Source: Aquidulcibacter paucihalophilus (lineage in GTDB: Bacteria > Pseudomonadota > Alphaproteobacteria > Caulobacterales > Aquidulcibacteraceae). From it: DNA of 37,580 bases. The translations under genes were made by a program, and so were the position numbers. The DNA is taken from positions 1 to 37,580 of the forward strand of contig NZ_NCSQ01000019.1 of the NCBI RefSeq assembly GCF_002105465.1, written 5' to 3'. The notes below the pieces were generated by a model. The model was not told where the DNA came from. It was given only the letters and a program-made list of their open reading frames with translations, and did not search any database. Of this stretch, positions 9,065 to 17,447 are shown piece by piece; the first letter of the stretch is position 1, and each line of letters starts with the position of its first letter.

Positions 9065-9230
9065 TCGCCTTAACGGTCGTGGGCCTATAGCTGGGTCTGG
9101 ATTATGTCGGTGGCTTGGCGTCACAAGCGCCATAGACTTTGCTGGCAAGATCGTTTCATTCTAGCCGAAACACGATGGCGGACAGAGTTATAACTGAGCG
9201 CGCCAACAAGAGAGAATTTTGGGAAGCACC

Positions 9231-10016
9231 ATGGGATCTCGCGCACCAAAGGCCCTGTTTCGCCGCCTGATCTGGGCCATCTGTGCCGGGGTTTGGCTGG
9301 TTACGACAGCCGGTGTTGGAAGCGTCAGCGCCGAAACAAAGGCAAAGGCAAGCCAGCGGGTGCGGGTGGCCGTTTCTTCGGTGGGTGCAGACGCGATCGA
9401 GCGCACCCGGCAACGTTTGGCCTTTGCCTATTCAGACCTCGGCCTCACCTTAGGCGCACCGGTCTATTTTCGCCTTATCCGCGACCAGGACCGCCTCGAA
9501 GTATGGGTGAAATCACCATCGGGGACCTATAGCCGCCTGCGCAATTTCAAAATCTGCAGCAAGGATGGCTCACTGGGGCCGCGCCAAAGCGCGTCGACTG
9601 GGCAACCTGAAGGCTTTTACACCCTAACCGCCACCCAGATGCGGCCCCAAGGTGTCGGCTATTTGGGCATTAATCTCAATTGGCCCAATGCTTATGATCG
9701 GGCACGCGGGTGGCGCGGCGCCCCCAGCTTGATCCAAGCGGGCTGTGCTTCGGGTCGCCATTATGGGTTGACGGACCAAGACATGGAAGAAGTCTACACC
9801 ATTGCTTATTCAGCTTTGATCAGTGGACAGACCTCAATCCCCTTCCACATTTTTCCGTTTCAAATGACCCCATTTCGGATGCTGCAAGTGGGCCAAGGAC
9901 CAAAGGCGAGCTTCTGGCGCGAGTTGGAACCTGCCTGGCGTGCCTTTGAGCGCACAAAAACGCCGCCCCAGATCAAAGTCCAAGGGCGGCGCTATCGTGT
10001 AACTGCAGGCAAGTAG
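9231..10016 (+). CDS. DpaA/YafK-family (L,D-transpeptidase fold) protein with catalytic residues replaced
   Basis: An exported 261-residue protein with an N-terminal signal (FRRLIWAICAGVWLVTTAGV, cleavage near SVSA). From about residue 70 it follows E. coli YafK (DpaA/LdtF, which removes Braun lipoprotein from peptidoglycan) closely: VYFRLIRDQDRLEVWVKS, FKICSKDGSLGPRQS, PEGFYTLTATQM, GINLNWPNAYDRARGW, GQTSIPFHIFPFQMT, and a C-terminal TPPQIKVQGRRY. The active-site strand is altered. Where YafK has IHGDCVSIGCYAMTN, this protein has IQAGCASGRHYGLTD. The conserved His is Gln169 and the nucleophile Cys is His177; the cysteine at 172 matches a non-catalytic one. As drawn it cannot work by the known cysteine mechanism. 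It may be a peptidoglycan-binding pseudoenzyme or use another chemistry. ATG 9231 is chosen. It converges with the cold-shock gene. Confidence 0.85.
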   Translation: MGSRAPKALFRRLIWAICAGVWLVTTAGVGSVSAETKAKASQRVRVAVSSVGADAIERTRQRLAFAYSDLGLTLGAPVYFRLIRDQDRLEVWVKSPSGTYSRLRNFKICSKDGSLGPRQSASTGQPEGFYTLTATQMRPQGVGYLGINLNWPNAYDRARGWRGAPSLIQAGCASGRHYGLTDQDMEEVYTIAYSALISGQTSIPFHIFPFQMTPFRMLQVGQGPKASFWRELEPAWRAFERTKTPPQIKVQGRRYRVTAGK

Positions 10017-10017
10017 C

Positions 10018-10037
10018 CGGGCCGATCACGGGGCCCG
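10018..10037. terminator. Hairpin between convergent genes
   Basis: CGGGCC (10018-10023) pairs with GGCCCG (10032-10037) around an 8-base loop, in the 29 bases between two convergent stop codons. No T-run on either side. It is a likely shared 3' end structure. Confidence 0.45.
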
Positions 10038-10045
10038 ACGCCTGC

Positions 10046-10987
10046 TTATTCTGGATTATAATCGCCTAAATCTGGCTGATCATCGTCACCGCTGGGTGCC
10101 GCTTGACCTAAATCGCGGGCTGGAGCGGCAGCAGAACCATCCAATAAGGATAGATTGATCGCCTTAGGGCCTTTGCCAAAGCGGTCTGGCAAGGTTTGGA
10201 ATGCCAAACGTTGATCGGGCTCCAACACTTCAAAGCCCGAACGCTGGACAGCCGAAATGTGCACAAACACATCTGCGCCGCCACCATCTGGGGTGATGAA
10301 GCCAAAGCCGCGTTCCGCGTTGAAGAATTTCACCGTGCCTTCATGGTTCTCCAACGGCTCGCGCGGGCCACGATCTTCGAAGTTGCGAGGGCCGCGGTCG
10401 CCACCACCACCTCCAAAGTCACGGCGAGGAGGACGGTCACCAAAGCCACCGCCGCCTTGTGGACGGTCGCCATATTGACGGGGTGGACGGTCACCAAAAC
10501 CGCCGCCGCCACCACCGAAGTCACGGCGTGGGGGACGGTCACCAAAGCCGCCGCCACCTTGTGGACGGTCACCATATTGACGGGGCGGACGGTCACCAAA
10601 GCCACCGCCGCCTTGCGGACGGTCGCCATATTGACGGGGTGGACGGTCGCCAAAGCCACCACCACCCTGTGGGCGGTCGCCATATTGGCGCGGTGGACGG
10701 TCACCAAAGCCGCCGCCGCCCTGTGGACGGTCACCATATTGACGGGGCGGACGGTCACCAAAGCCGCCACCACCTTGTGGGCGATCGCCATATTGGCGCG
10801 GTGGGCGGTCACCAAAACCGCCGCCGCCGAAGCCACCGCCACCACCAAAGTCACGGCGTGGTGGACGGTCATTGAATGAAGGTGGTGGTGCGTCGAAGGA
10901 AGGTTCTTCCATGCCACGTGCGCGTTCACGTGGCTTCTTCTTCTTATCGCCTGGCTTTGTATCTTCGTCGTCGTCGTCGAAACGCAT
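10046..10987 (-). CDS. Cold-shock domain protein with Gly/Arg-rich repeat region
   Basis: An RNA/ssDNA-binding protein of 313 residues. Order: an acidic then basic N-terminus (MRFDDDDEDTKPGDKKKKPR), a low-complexity region (about 40-205) built of GGGGFGDRPPRQYGDRPQ units, then one cold-shock domain (about 214-281) with the RNA-binding motifs RGFGFITP and VFVHISAV, and an acidic tail. Ordinary CspA-type proteins have about 70 residues and no such repeats. The repeats carry Arg, Gly, Tyr and Phe in the manner of RGG/phase-separating tails, so condensate-like or multivalent RNA binding is an inference. ATG 10987 has GGGGAA about 6 bases upstream; a longer frame begins upstream but that part looks non-coding. 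Confidence 0.88.
   Translation of the reverse strand: MRFDDDDEDTKPGDKKKKPRERARGMEEPSFDAPPPSFNDRPPRRDFGGGGGFGGGGFGDRPPRQYGDRPQGGGGFGDRPPRQYGDRPQGGGGFGDRPPRQYGDRPQGGGGFGDRPPRQYGDRPQGGGGFGDRPPRQYGDRPQGGGGFGDRPPRRDFGGGGGGFGDRPPRQYGDRPQGGGGFGDRPPRRDFGGGGGDRGPRNFEDRGPREPLENHEGTVKFFNAERGFGFITPDGGGADVFVHISAVQRSGFEVLEPDQRLAFQTLPDRFGKGPKAINLSLLDGSAAAPARDLGQAAPSGDDDQPDLGDYNPE
10420..10850 (-). repeat. 54-bp tandem repeats coding the Gly/Arg-rich domain
   Basis: A 54-bp unit encodes 18 residues of the type GGGGFGDRPPRQYGDRPQ. A landmark hexamer CATATT recurs at 10573, 10627, 10681, 10735 and 10789, exactly 54 bp apart, with one more copy at 10471. Units differ at several third positions, so the array is older than the one in fliK. 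Confidence 0.9.
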
Positions 10988-11193
10988 GTAATTCCCCGGG
11001 AACCGACGGAGCAGGGTTGCGCCGCCACAGGGCCATCTCGACTGAGACAGACCAGCACAGAGCCGAAGCTGTCTGGTCTTGCACGCAATGAATGGGGCGT
11101 GTGCGACCAGATACGGGGCCGGTGCGGTCATTTCAGTTTGTTAAAAACGAACCTGCTATCGCCTTATGCGCGAGTGTGAGCCGAGAAGCAACC

Positions 11194-12027
11194 TCACCAG
11201 CGGCCTGAAATGCGCGCAATTTCAGCCTTTGCTCCGCTTCCGCGTGCAAAAAGTGCGGCCAAATAGCCTCCAGCCTCGCGCAAAGCCTCTTCCAAACCAA
11301 ATGGCGGATTGGCAATCGTGACCCCGGCGCTGACCAATCCTTGGCCCTCATGGGGTGCGCAAACCTGTAAATCAGCGATCAAAAGACGGGCTTCCGTCTC
11401 GGCCAAGGCACGGCGATATTCGCCAGTGACGTGACTATCCTTGTCCGCGTGCCACAAAATATAGGTTCCAGTTGCCCACCGGCTGAGGCCATCTTTCAAA
11501 GCTTCAACCAAACGCTCAAATTCACCTGGACGTTCAAACGGCGGATCGATTAGCACCAAGCCGCGTCGCTCGACCGGGGGCAAATGGGCGCGAACCGCCT
11601 CCCAAGCATCGCGCCGCTCAACCTTAATGCCGCGCGCGCGCTCAAAGCGCGCTGCAAGGGTTTCGAAATCGATCGGGTGCAACTCACAAAACAAAGCCTT
11701 GTCCTGATAGCGCAACAATTCGGCGACCAATGCGGGAGATCCTGGATAGGTGTTGGGGCCATCGCCCGCTGCTGCAACCAAGTCGAGATAACGTTGCACT
11801 GGCGCAGGTGGGTTTTCGGCGGCCCATAGGCGGCCTATTCCGTCCTGCCATTCCGGGCTGCGGGCTGCTTCTTCGCTGGATAGGTCATACGTGCCAATGC
11901 CCGCAAAGACATCGAGCACCCGGAAAGGTGCTTCTTTCAGCCGCAAATGATCGAGGCTGAGGACGAGGGCTATATGTTTCCAGACATCGGCAAAATTGCC
12001 GGCATGAAAGGCGTGACGATAATTCAT
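11194..12027 (-). CDS. rlmJ: 23S rRNA (adenine(2030)-N6)-methyltransferase RlmJ
   Basis: It methylates N6 of A2030 in 23S rRNA using SAM. The 277 residues match the family length (280 in E. coli). The family start NYRHAFHAGNFADVWKH is intact, the SAM-binding segment is VLDVFAGIGTYDL (about 38-49), and the catalytic DPPFE motif is at 161-165. The C-terminal part SGRW ends the family normally. Its ATG overlaps the stop of the upstream membrane-protein gene by four bases (ATGA), so it is translated from the same mRNA, probably with mnmA. Cytoplasmic. Confidence 0.94.
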   Translation of the reverse strand: MNYRHAFHAGNFADVWKHIALVLSLDHLRLKEAPFRVLDVFAGIGTYDLSSEEAARSPEWQDGIGRLWAAENPPAPVQRYLDLVAAAGDGPNTYPGSPALVAELLRYQDKALFCELHPIDFETLAARFERARGIKVERRDAWEAVRAHLPPVERRGLVLIDPPFERPGEFERLVEALKDGLSRWATGTYILWHADKDSHVTGEYRRALAETEARLLIADLQVCAPHEGQGLVSAGVTIANPPFGLEEALREAGGYLAALFARGSGAKAEIARISGRW

Positions 12028-12545
12028 GCAGCGGTGCCGCCTGGATCTGACCGATCGGACATTGCCTCTTCAAAGCGATCGGGCCGCTTGGTCCGAATGT
12101 GTAAGCCCCAAGCCAAAATGCCAAGACCAATGGGCAGACCCCATAAATAATCGAGATATTGGAACAATGTCCGTGCTTTGTCAGACCGCCCAGCCTCCCA
12201 GACCACCCAAGCCTTTGGCGCGACGGCTTCCTTTTTCAGATAGACACGGCTGCCCCGCACGGCGACTTGGACCTTATTCTCATCTTCAATCAGATAAACA
12301 CCGACAAGGCGGCTCTGAAGGCTGGCACGATAAGGAACAATGGCGACACGCTGGGCCTCAATATGCCGCTTACCCATCCAGTGCGTGAGATCAACCGCTG
12401 TCGGCCAAGCCGACATCAAGCTGATGGCCAGCCCAATAATCACCACCAATGTGCCCAGCTCGCGCGGATTATCGGGAACAATGAATTTCCGCCTGAGGAT
12501 TGGCGGCACAAAGCTCATATTTTTCGGCTGGTGATAATTGGGCAT
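12024..12545 (-). CDS. Small membrane protein of unknown function
   Basis: A 173-residue protein that I do not recognise. It has two hydrophobic segments (about 30-48, LGTLVVIIGLAISLMSAWP, and about 138-155, DYLWGLPIGLGILAWGLHI) enclosing an ~85-residue loop rich in beta-like stretches (VYLIEDENKVQVAVRGSRVYL). A hairpin topology with both ends inside and the loop in the periplasm is likely. The ATG at 12545 is chosen; a second ATG in frame nine codons later (MSFVPP) is possible. It lies 31 bases after mnmA and overlaps rlmJ by four bases, so it is expressed with two RNA-modification genes, but nothing in the protein suggests that role. Confidence 0.75.
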   Translation of the reverse strand: MPNYHQPKNMSFVPPILRRKFIVPDNPRELGTLVVIIGLAISLMSAWPTAVDLTHWMGKRHIEAQRVAIVPYRASLQSRLVGVYLIEDENKVQVAVRGSRVYLKKEAVAPKAWVVWEAGRSDKARTLFQYLDYLWGLPIGLGILAWGLHIRTKRPDRFEEAMSDRSDPGGTAA

Positions 12546-12576
12546 GTCTCGATCTATCCCAGACTGTGGTCCACGG

Positions 12577-13776
12577 CTACAGCGCGACGCCTGCGCCGCG
12601 CAGAGCAGTCGCGGCGATCCAGCCCCCACCTAAGACGCGGTCACCTTCATCATCGGGGTCATAAAACACGCAAGCCTGTCCAGGGGCGACGCCCTCTTCA
12701 GGATTGTCGAGCACGACGGACCAGCCTGCCCCGATATGTAACGTCCCCGGCACCGGCGGGCGGGTCGAGCGGACACGCGCCAAAACGCGCCGTCCGTTCA
12801 GCGCATCTTCGCCGTCAACCTCTTCGCCAATCCAATTCACATCTGTCAGAGTGATATGGGTGATGGCCAAGCACTCTTTGGGTCCAACAATCACCTGCTT
12901 GGCGGCAGCATCTAATTTGACCACAAACAATGGCTCGCCCGTGGCGATGCCAAGGCCGCGTCTTTGACCGACGGTAAAATGGATCACGCCCTCATGTGTG
13001 CCCAGCACGCGTCCATCGACATGCAAAATCTCACCCGGCTCAGCCGCGCCGGGACGCAGCTTCGCCACAACATCGGCATATTTGCCATTCGGCACAAAAC
13101 AAATGTCTTGACTATCAGGCTTAATCGCGACGGGAAGGTCCAAAGCTGCCGCAATTTCGCGGACGGCAGGCTTGGGAAGGCTTGCCAGAGGAAAACGCAG
13201 GAAATTGAGTTGGGCACGCGTTGTTGCAAAGAGAAAATAGGATTGATCGCGTGCGGCGTCCGCAGCCCGGCGCATTTCTGCCCCTTCCGGCCCATCCACG
13301 CGGCCCACATAATGACCCGTGACCAAGCAATCTGCGCCCAGATCGCGGGCTGTCTCCAACAAGTCCTTGAACTTGACGCTTTGGTTGCAGCGAACACAGG
13401 GAATGGGTGTGAAGCCTGCAAGATAGGTATCGGCAAAATTATCGATCACCGCTTCCTTAAAGCGGCTTTCGTAGTCGAGCACATAATGGGCGATACCAAT
13501 TTTATCGGCGACACGGCGGGCATCATGAATATCTTGCCCGGCACAGCACGCACCTTGCTTTTTTAAGGCAGCCCCATGGTCATAGAGCTGCAAAGTGATG
13601 CCAATGGTCTCATAGCCTGCCGCCTGCACCAAGGCCGCAACAACCGAGGAGTCGACGCCACCCGACATGGCAACAACCACCCGGGTCTGTGCGCGCGGCT
13701 TATCAAAGCCTAAATCAATGTCGGGAATGGTCAAAAGACCCGCGTCGGCGCGAGCCAACTGTGTATCTAGCAACAT
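12577..13776 (-). CDS. mnmA: tRNA 2-thiouridylase MnmA
   Basis: It thiolates U34 of tRNA-Lys, -Glu and -Gln, taking sulfur from the sulfur-relay system. The 399 residues contain the PP-loop [17 protein letters not shown] (SGGVDSS at 38-44), the TxHYVGR-type tRNA-binding segment ([10 protein letters not shown]), the catalytic cysteine Cys130 in [10 protein letters not shown], and the second cysteine Cys226 in [13 protein letters not shown]. The C-terminal beta domain carries [12 protein letters not shown] and the final PGQACVFYD. The N-terminus has about 30 residues before the PP-loop, as is common in alphaproteobacteria. It is the first gene of a minus-strand group with the membrane protein and rlmJ. 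Confidence 0.95.
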   Translation of the reverse strand: MLLDTQLARADAGLLTIPDIDLGFDKPRAQTRVVVAMSGGVDSSVVAALVQAAGYETIGITLQLYDHGAALKKQGACCAGQDIHDARRVADKIGIAHYVLDYESRFKEAVIDNFADTYLAGFTPIPCVRCNQSVKFKDLLETARDLGADCLVTGHYVGRVDGPEGAEMRRAADAARDQSYFLFATTRAQLNFLRFPLASLPKPAVREIAAALDLPVAIKPDSQDICFVPNGKYADVVAKLRPGAAEPGEILHVDGRVLGTHEGVIHFTVGQRRGLGIATGEPLFVVKLDAAAKQVIVGPKECLAITHITLTDVNWIGEEVDGEDALNGRRVLARVRSTRPPVPGTLHIGAGWSVVLDNPEEGVAPGQACVFYDPDDEGDRVLGGGWIAATALRGAGVAL

Positions 13777-13831
13777 GCTTTCTCCTTCCCCACAGGTTCA
13801 AGGCCTGTAGCGATGGGCGCGCTTTAGCAGC

Positions 13832-14755
13832 TTATCGCAGATATTGCAGCAGGTTCAGGTCCTTCAACTGCCCAAAGATCGCAGCCGACGCCTGATATTG
13901 GGTTTGGGCAGCGGAAAGACGAGCTGCAACTTCGGCCAAATCGACGTTTTCTTGATCGCCAATCGTGGCCAATAATGTATCACGCTTGGCATTATTGGTT
14001 GAAACCGCCATCTCAATTTGCTTGGCGGTACCGCCCGCTTCCGCGGATTTGTCGATTAAATTTGTTTGTACGCTAGCCATCTGGGGAATGAGGCCTTGGA
14101 CATAGGTTAGCTGTGCCGTGGTCAACCGCCCTGTAAGGGGCCCGTTGGCATTTTCCCAGACGCGGATGGACCGCAAAAGATCGACGAAGGGCCGGAATAA
14201 ATCCTCGGCATTGCGGCTGAGTTCAATGGAGCGATTGTCCTCAATCATCACCGTGCGATTACGGCCCGTATCGACCCAATTGGCGTCGGTATTGGCTTGA
14301 GCGGCCAAGGTGTCGAGGCTTGCAGGGACAAATGGTTCGCCATAGCCCCATTCGCCGCCAAAGATCGCTTCGCCATTATATTGGGCATTAGCGGCTGTAT
14401 CGATTACGCTGAGGGCTTGTTCGAGGGCGGCCTTTAAGCCAGCACCATTTTGGTTGGCAGCGGCATTGGCCAAGGCATCGCGGGCCTGCTGAACAGCCGC
14501 CTGTGCGCTCTCCAGGGCAGAAGCTTCCACTTGCGCGCGCGCTTCAAGTGCCTTGAGGGTCTCTGCCCGCCGATCGAGTCGTTCAGCATAGGTCTTGGCA
14601 GACAGAAGACGTCCCGCCTCAATGCCGAACCCCTGTAAGTCACTCGCGACCTTTTGGGTTGAGGCCTGCTCTTGCGCCTTAGCCATATTGGCTTGGCCCA
14701 TGGCAATGCCAGCAGCACTTCCGAAGAACTGATTGAACGTTGCGACGCGGTTCAT
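13832..14755 (-). CDS. flgL: Hook-filament junction protein FlgL (HAP3)
   Basis: A hook-associated protein that joins the hook to the filament and is exported by the flagellar type III system. The 307 residues show the flagellin-like coiled N-terminus (about 1-120, heptad-rich with many Ala/Gln/Glu) and a flagellin C-terminal helix (about 225-307) ending LNLLQYLR. No signal peptide, as expected for type III export. It follows flgK after 40 bases, with GGTGGAG about 10 bases before the ATG. The pair should be late flagellar genes. Similarity is moderate, but context makes the call firm. Confidence 0.9.
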   Translation of the reverse strand: MNRVATFNQFFGSAAGIAMGQANMAKAQEQASTQKVASDLQGFGIEAGRLLSAKTYAERLDRRAETLKALEARAQVEASALESAQAAVQQARDALANAAANQNGAGLKAALEQALSVIDTAANAQYNGEAIFGGEWGYGEPFVPASLDTLAAQANTDANWVDTGRNRTVMIEDNRSIELSRNAEDLFRPFVDLLRSIRVWENANGPLTGRLTTAQLTYVQGLIPQMASVQTNLIDKSAEAGGTAKQIEMAVSTNNAKRDTLLATIGDQENVDLAEVAARLSAAQTQYQASAAIFGQLKDLNLLQYLR

Positions 14756-14795
14756 GAGTGAAGCTCCACCTGTGTCTCTTCAGTTGTTTCTGGCC

Positions 14796-16940
14796 TTAAA
14801 CGGCCTGCAGCAAGGTTTGATACATTTCATCGACCGCCCGGATCATGCGGGCAGCGGCAGAATAGGCTTGTTGGAAACTGGTCAGTTTGACCAATTCTTC
14901 GTCAAGATTGACACCTTCAAGACTGGCGCGACGGGCATCAGCCTCGGCCTTAAAGCCATCGGCAGTTTGTTTGTCTGAGGCAGCTTCAGCAGCCAGTCGC
15001 CCGACATCTCCACCAAGGGCGGAGACGAAGTCCAACATTTTCATGGTTCGGGTGACCCCGCCGGGCCCATCGCTAAAGGCTAAGGGTGTGCGCGAAGCAT
15101 CAAACAAGGCCTGCGCGCCGCGGCTATCGGCCAGACCAACAGCGACAGCCCCGACCGCAACACTCGACAAATCCGGCCGGGCAAGGCCCATTTTTGCAGG
15201 ATCTGAGACAATGGCTGGATTGACCCCAATGCCCAGAGCGCGCGCTTCGCGGGTTTTTGAAGCAACCCCAAAGATTGCAGCAAAGCCGTGGCTGGTGCCG
15301 CCGCGTGGCCCAATGTCTTGGGTGATTTCAAGACGCAGATTGCCTTGGCCAGTGCCGGGTGTCCATTTCATCACACCCTGGGGATCAAGCGAGAAGCCGC
15401 CATAAAGCCCAACCCCCGTTGTGGGGTCGTTGAGCGCATTCATAATGTCGCCAATTGTGCCCGCTGGAATGGTAACATTTTTCGTCGTGGCGACCCCACC
15501 CATTGGCCCAACCACTTGCAAGGTCATCACACTGCCAGCTGTAAAGCCGTGGGTGTCTGTTGCACGCAGGCCCGTGGCATAATTCAAGGGAGTGCCCGAC
15601 TGGACCAGATCATTCAGGCCAAAAAAATGGGCAAAGGCACGGTTGCCGCGCTGGCTTCCCCCCGTTGCTGGCTCGTCAAACACAAAGCCATTAGGCGTGG
15701 CGGTAGCCGGTACTGGTGCCGCGGATTGCAGTTGCAGCCGGCCATTGGAGAAGCTCGCCGTCCCATTGGCACCAAGTGCCGCGTTCAAGGCGGTGACAAA
15801 CGATCCAATCGTCGAACCGGTTGTCCCCGATGCCGCCCCATCGACCGTGATCGCCCCGGTCGTGAAGTTGATGTCGATCTTGCTCACCAGCAAACCGGCG
15901 GCATTGACCACGCCAATGGTGGTCTGTCCTGTAAAGTTCAAACTATCGGAAGCCAGAAGGCCAGTATCACTGCCGCGCGCTAGCGCCAGCGGCGGCAAGG
16001 TAGCATTTTGGCTATGGGCGGCGTTTAAAGCATCGGCAATTCCACCCGCCAATTCGCCAAGGCCATAGGCGATCTTGGCCAAATCCTGGTCGCGGACATC
16101 AAGCAGGCCACGCAGCGAGCCACTTTGGATGTTGGGCTCAAATTCACGCTCGGTCGGGTCGGTCCCAAACGTGATGGTGATGCGATCAAACGAGGTCGCG
16201 CCAATACCAGAGGCTTTGAAGTTCAAAGTCGCGGGGTTAAAGCCAGCCAATAAGACGCCATTGGTCGTGCGCACTTCGGTAGAGCCATCTGGGCGCGTTG
16301 CTATTTTGATGTCGATATATTGCGACAATTCTTGGATCATATCGGCTTGGCGTTGCTGCGCGCCGGTGGAATCGCCCGCGGCATTGGCCCGCAAGATGTC
16401 GGAATTGGCCGCCGAAATGTCCTTCAAAAGCGTGTTGACCCGCTGAACCTGGTCGGCAATGCGCTGGTCGGCATCGGCACGCGCAGTCTCAATGGTTTGG
16501 CCAATGGTGTTGATCTGGGCCAAGAAGCCCTGCAATTCCGCAATGGCACCGCGACGGGCCGAGATGGAACCTGGATTTAAGACACCCGTCTCAAACGCAC
16601 CCAAGGCACGGTTCAAGGCCGCAAATATGGAGGATTCACTGGTCGGATCGCCAAAAGCAGCTTGCACATTATCTAGATAGCCCGACCGACCTGCCGCACT
16701 CCCGGCTGAGCTGGAGGCAGCCAAGGATGCGGCTGCCAAGAAACGGTCCGCAGCCCGGGTCACCAGCCCAATATCGACGCCCTGCCCCTGACCACCGATT
16801 TCGCGGGCATTCTGGTTGTGCTCGAGGCGAACATAGCCTGGCGTATTCACATTGGAGACGTTTTGCGTCACCGTGCGAATGGCGTTTTGGCTCGCGAACA
16901 GGCCGCTCGTGGCGATGTTCATGATCGAATTCAGCGACAT
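14796..16940 (-). CDS. flgK: Hook-filament junction protein FlgK (HAP1)
   Basis: The first hook-filament junction protein, 714 residues. The D0 N-terminal helix has the rod/hook family motif (IMNIATSGLFASQNAIRTVT, then NVSNVNTPGY), and the C-terminal helix has SFQQAYSAAARMIRAVDEMY, ending in LLQAV. The central part is long and Gly/Thr/Ala-rich, typical for variable surface domains. It heads the flgK-flgL operon. The ATG at 16940 has only AAGG about 10 bases upstream. A sigma54-type promoter is seen about 200 bases before the start, on the same strand. Confidence 0.95.
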   Translation of the reverse strand: MSLNSIMNIATSGLFASQNAIRTVTQNVSNVNTPGYVRLEHNQNAREIGGQGQGVDIGLVTRAADRFLAAASLAASSSAGSAAGRSGYLDNVQAAFGDPTSESSIFAALNRALGAFETGVLNPGSISARRGAIAELQGFLAQINTIGQTIETARADADQRIADQVQRVNTLLKDISAANSDILRANAAGDSTGAQQRQADMIQELSQYIDIKIATRPDGSTEVRTTNGVLLAGFNPATLNFKASGIGATSFDRITITFGTDPTEREFEPNIQSGSLRGLLDVRDQDLAKIAYGLGELAGGIADALNAAHSQNATLPPLALARGSDTGLLASDSLNFTGQTTIGVVNAAGLLVSKIDINFTTGAITVDGAASGTTGSTIGSFVTALNAALGANGTASFSNGRLQLQSAAPVPATATPNGFVFDEPATGGSQRGNRAFAHFFGLNDLVQSGTPLNYATGLRATDTHGFTAGSVMTLQVVGPMGGVATTKNVTIPAGTIGDIMNALNDPTTGVGLYGGFSLDPQGVMKWTPGTGQGNLRLEITQDIGPRGGTSHGFAAIFGVASKTREARALGIGVNPAIVSDPAKMGLARPDLSSVAVGAVAVGLADSRGAQALFDASRTPLAFSDGPGGVTRTMKMLDFVSALGGDVGRLAAEAASDKQTADGFKAEADARRASLEGVNLDEELVKLTSFQQAYSAAARMIRAVDEMYQTLLQAV

Positions 16941-17142
16941 TCAATTCAGCCTTTGTTTCTGCCTCATTCCTCCCAGCACCCGGTCATTTTTGCCGACCTG
17001 CTGAGCAGTTCTTGCCCGATTACTCGCCCCGTCCGGGAGGATCATCACGTCAGAGAGAATATAAAATCATTGTAATTCAACGATTTGAATATTTTCTGTC
17101 GCTGGACCCGCTCGCACGAAAGCCAGTGCTTCTCAGACGACT

Positions 17143-17158
17143 TGCAACCAACGCGCCA
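17143..17158 (-). promoter_or_regulatory. Sigma54 (-24/-12) promoter for flgK-flgL
   Basis: On the minus strand the sequence is TGGCGCGTTGGTTGCA, differing from the consensus TGGCACG-N4-TTGCA at one fixed position. The GG and GC pairs have the required 10-base spacing. The start site would lie near 17132, giving a leader of about 190 bases before flgK. Confidence 0.65.
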
Positions 17159-17281
17159 CAGCGGACCATTCGGTTTTCATCCTGCGCTCGCGATCGCCAA
17201 ATCAGGCTTTCTCGGCTGGATTTCGATGGTTTGAGCCCTTAGGGGCAGGATTGGCCATCCACTGGGCAATCTATGCCGCTA

Positions 17282-17299
17282 CCCGGCTGATTTGGCCGC
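17282..17299. promoter_or_regulatory. Possible FlbD enhancer dyad
   Basis: CGGC (17284-17287) and GCCG (17295-17298) form a dyad with a 7-base spacer (CCCGGCTGATTTGGCCGC overall). It sits about 65 bases upstream of the -24 box of fliK and about 125 bases upstream of that of flgK, in the position expected for an NtrC-type activator site. Identity as an FlbD site is inferred. Confidence 0.4.
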
Positions 17300-17362
17300 A
17301 ATTCATCAGTATTAACCGCAAGTAAATTTGTTTAAAAACAATATATTATATCGAAATGAAAG

Positions 17363-17378
17363 TGGCACAGCCCTTGCT
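17363..17378 (+). promoter_or_regulatory. Sigma54 (-24/-12) promoter for fliK-flgD
   Basis: TGGCACAGCCCTTGCT matches the core sigma54 pattern TGGCAC-N5-TTGCT without a mismatch, with the GG-N10-GC spacing. It lies 70 bases before the fliK ATG, on the same strand. Hook-stage genes of Caulobacter are sigma54/FlbD dependent, and flbD lies 9 kb downstream. Confidence 0.8.
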
Positions 17379-17447
17379 ACCTCGTTTGCTTGCAGCCGCA
17401 AACCATGTGCGGCGCACTGGGAACTTTGGGCCTAAGGGGTTGGATGA

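Larger units (their letters stand above)
16941..17447. other. Divergent control region between flgK and fliK
   Basis: No gene is seen in these 507 bases. They hold two sigma54-type promoters facing apart (17143-17158 minus, 17363-17378 plus), an imperfect dyad at 17282-17299 between them that could bind FlbD, and an AT-rich patch at about 17057-17099. Confidence 0.65.

Noticed and set aside
10196..11091. Several long open frames opposite or out of frame with the cold-shock gene
   Set aside because: They are by-products of the 54-bp repeat and its GC-rich codons; the cold-shock domain is only in the minus-strand frame ending at 10046.
16961..16976. Second sigma54-like site close to flgK on the minus strand
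   Set aside because: Only GG and GC match with several other mismatches, and its leader would be about 10 bases. The site at 17143-17158 is far better.
17057..17099. IHF site in the AT-rich patch near flgK
   Set aside because: One near-match to the consensus exists, but it lies downstream of the flgK start site and too far from the fliK promoter to bend DNA between activator and polymerase.
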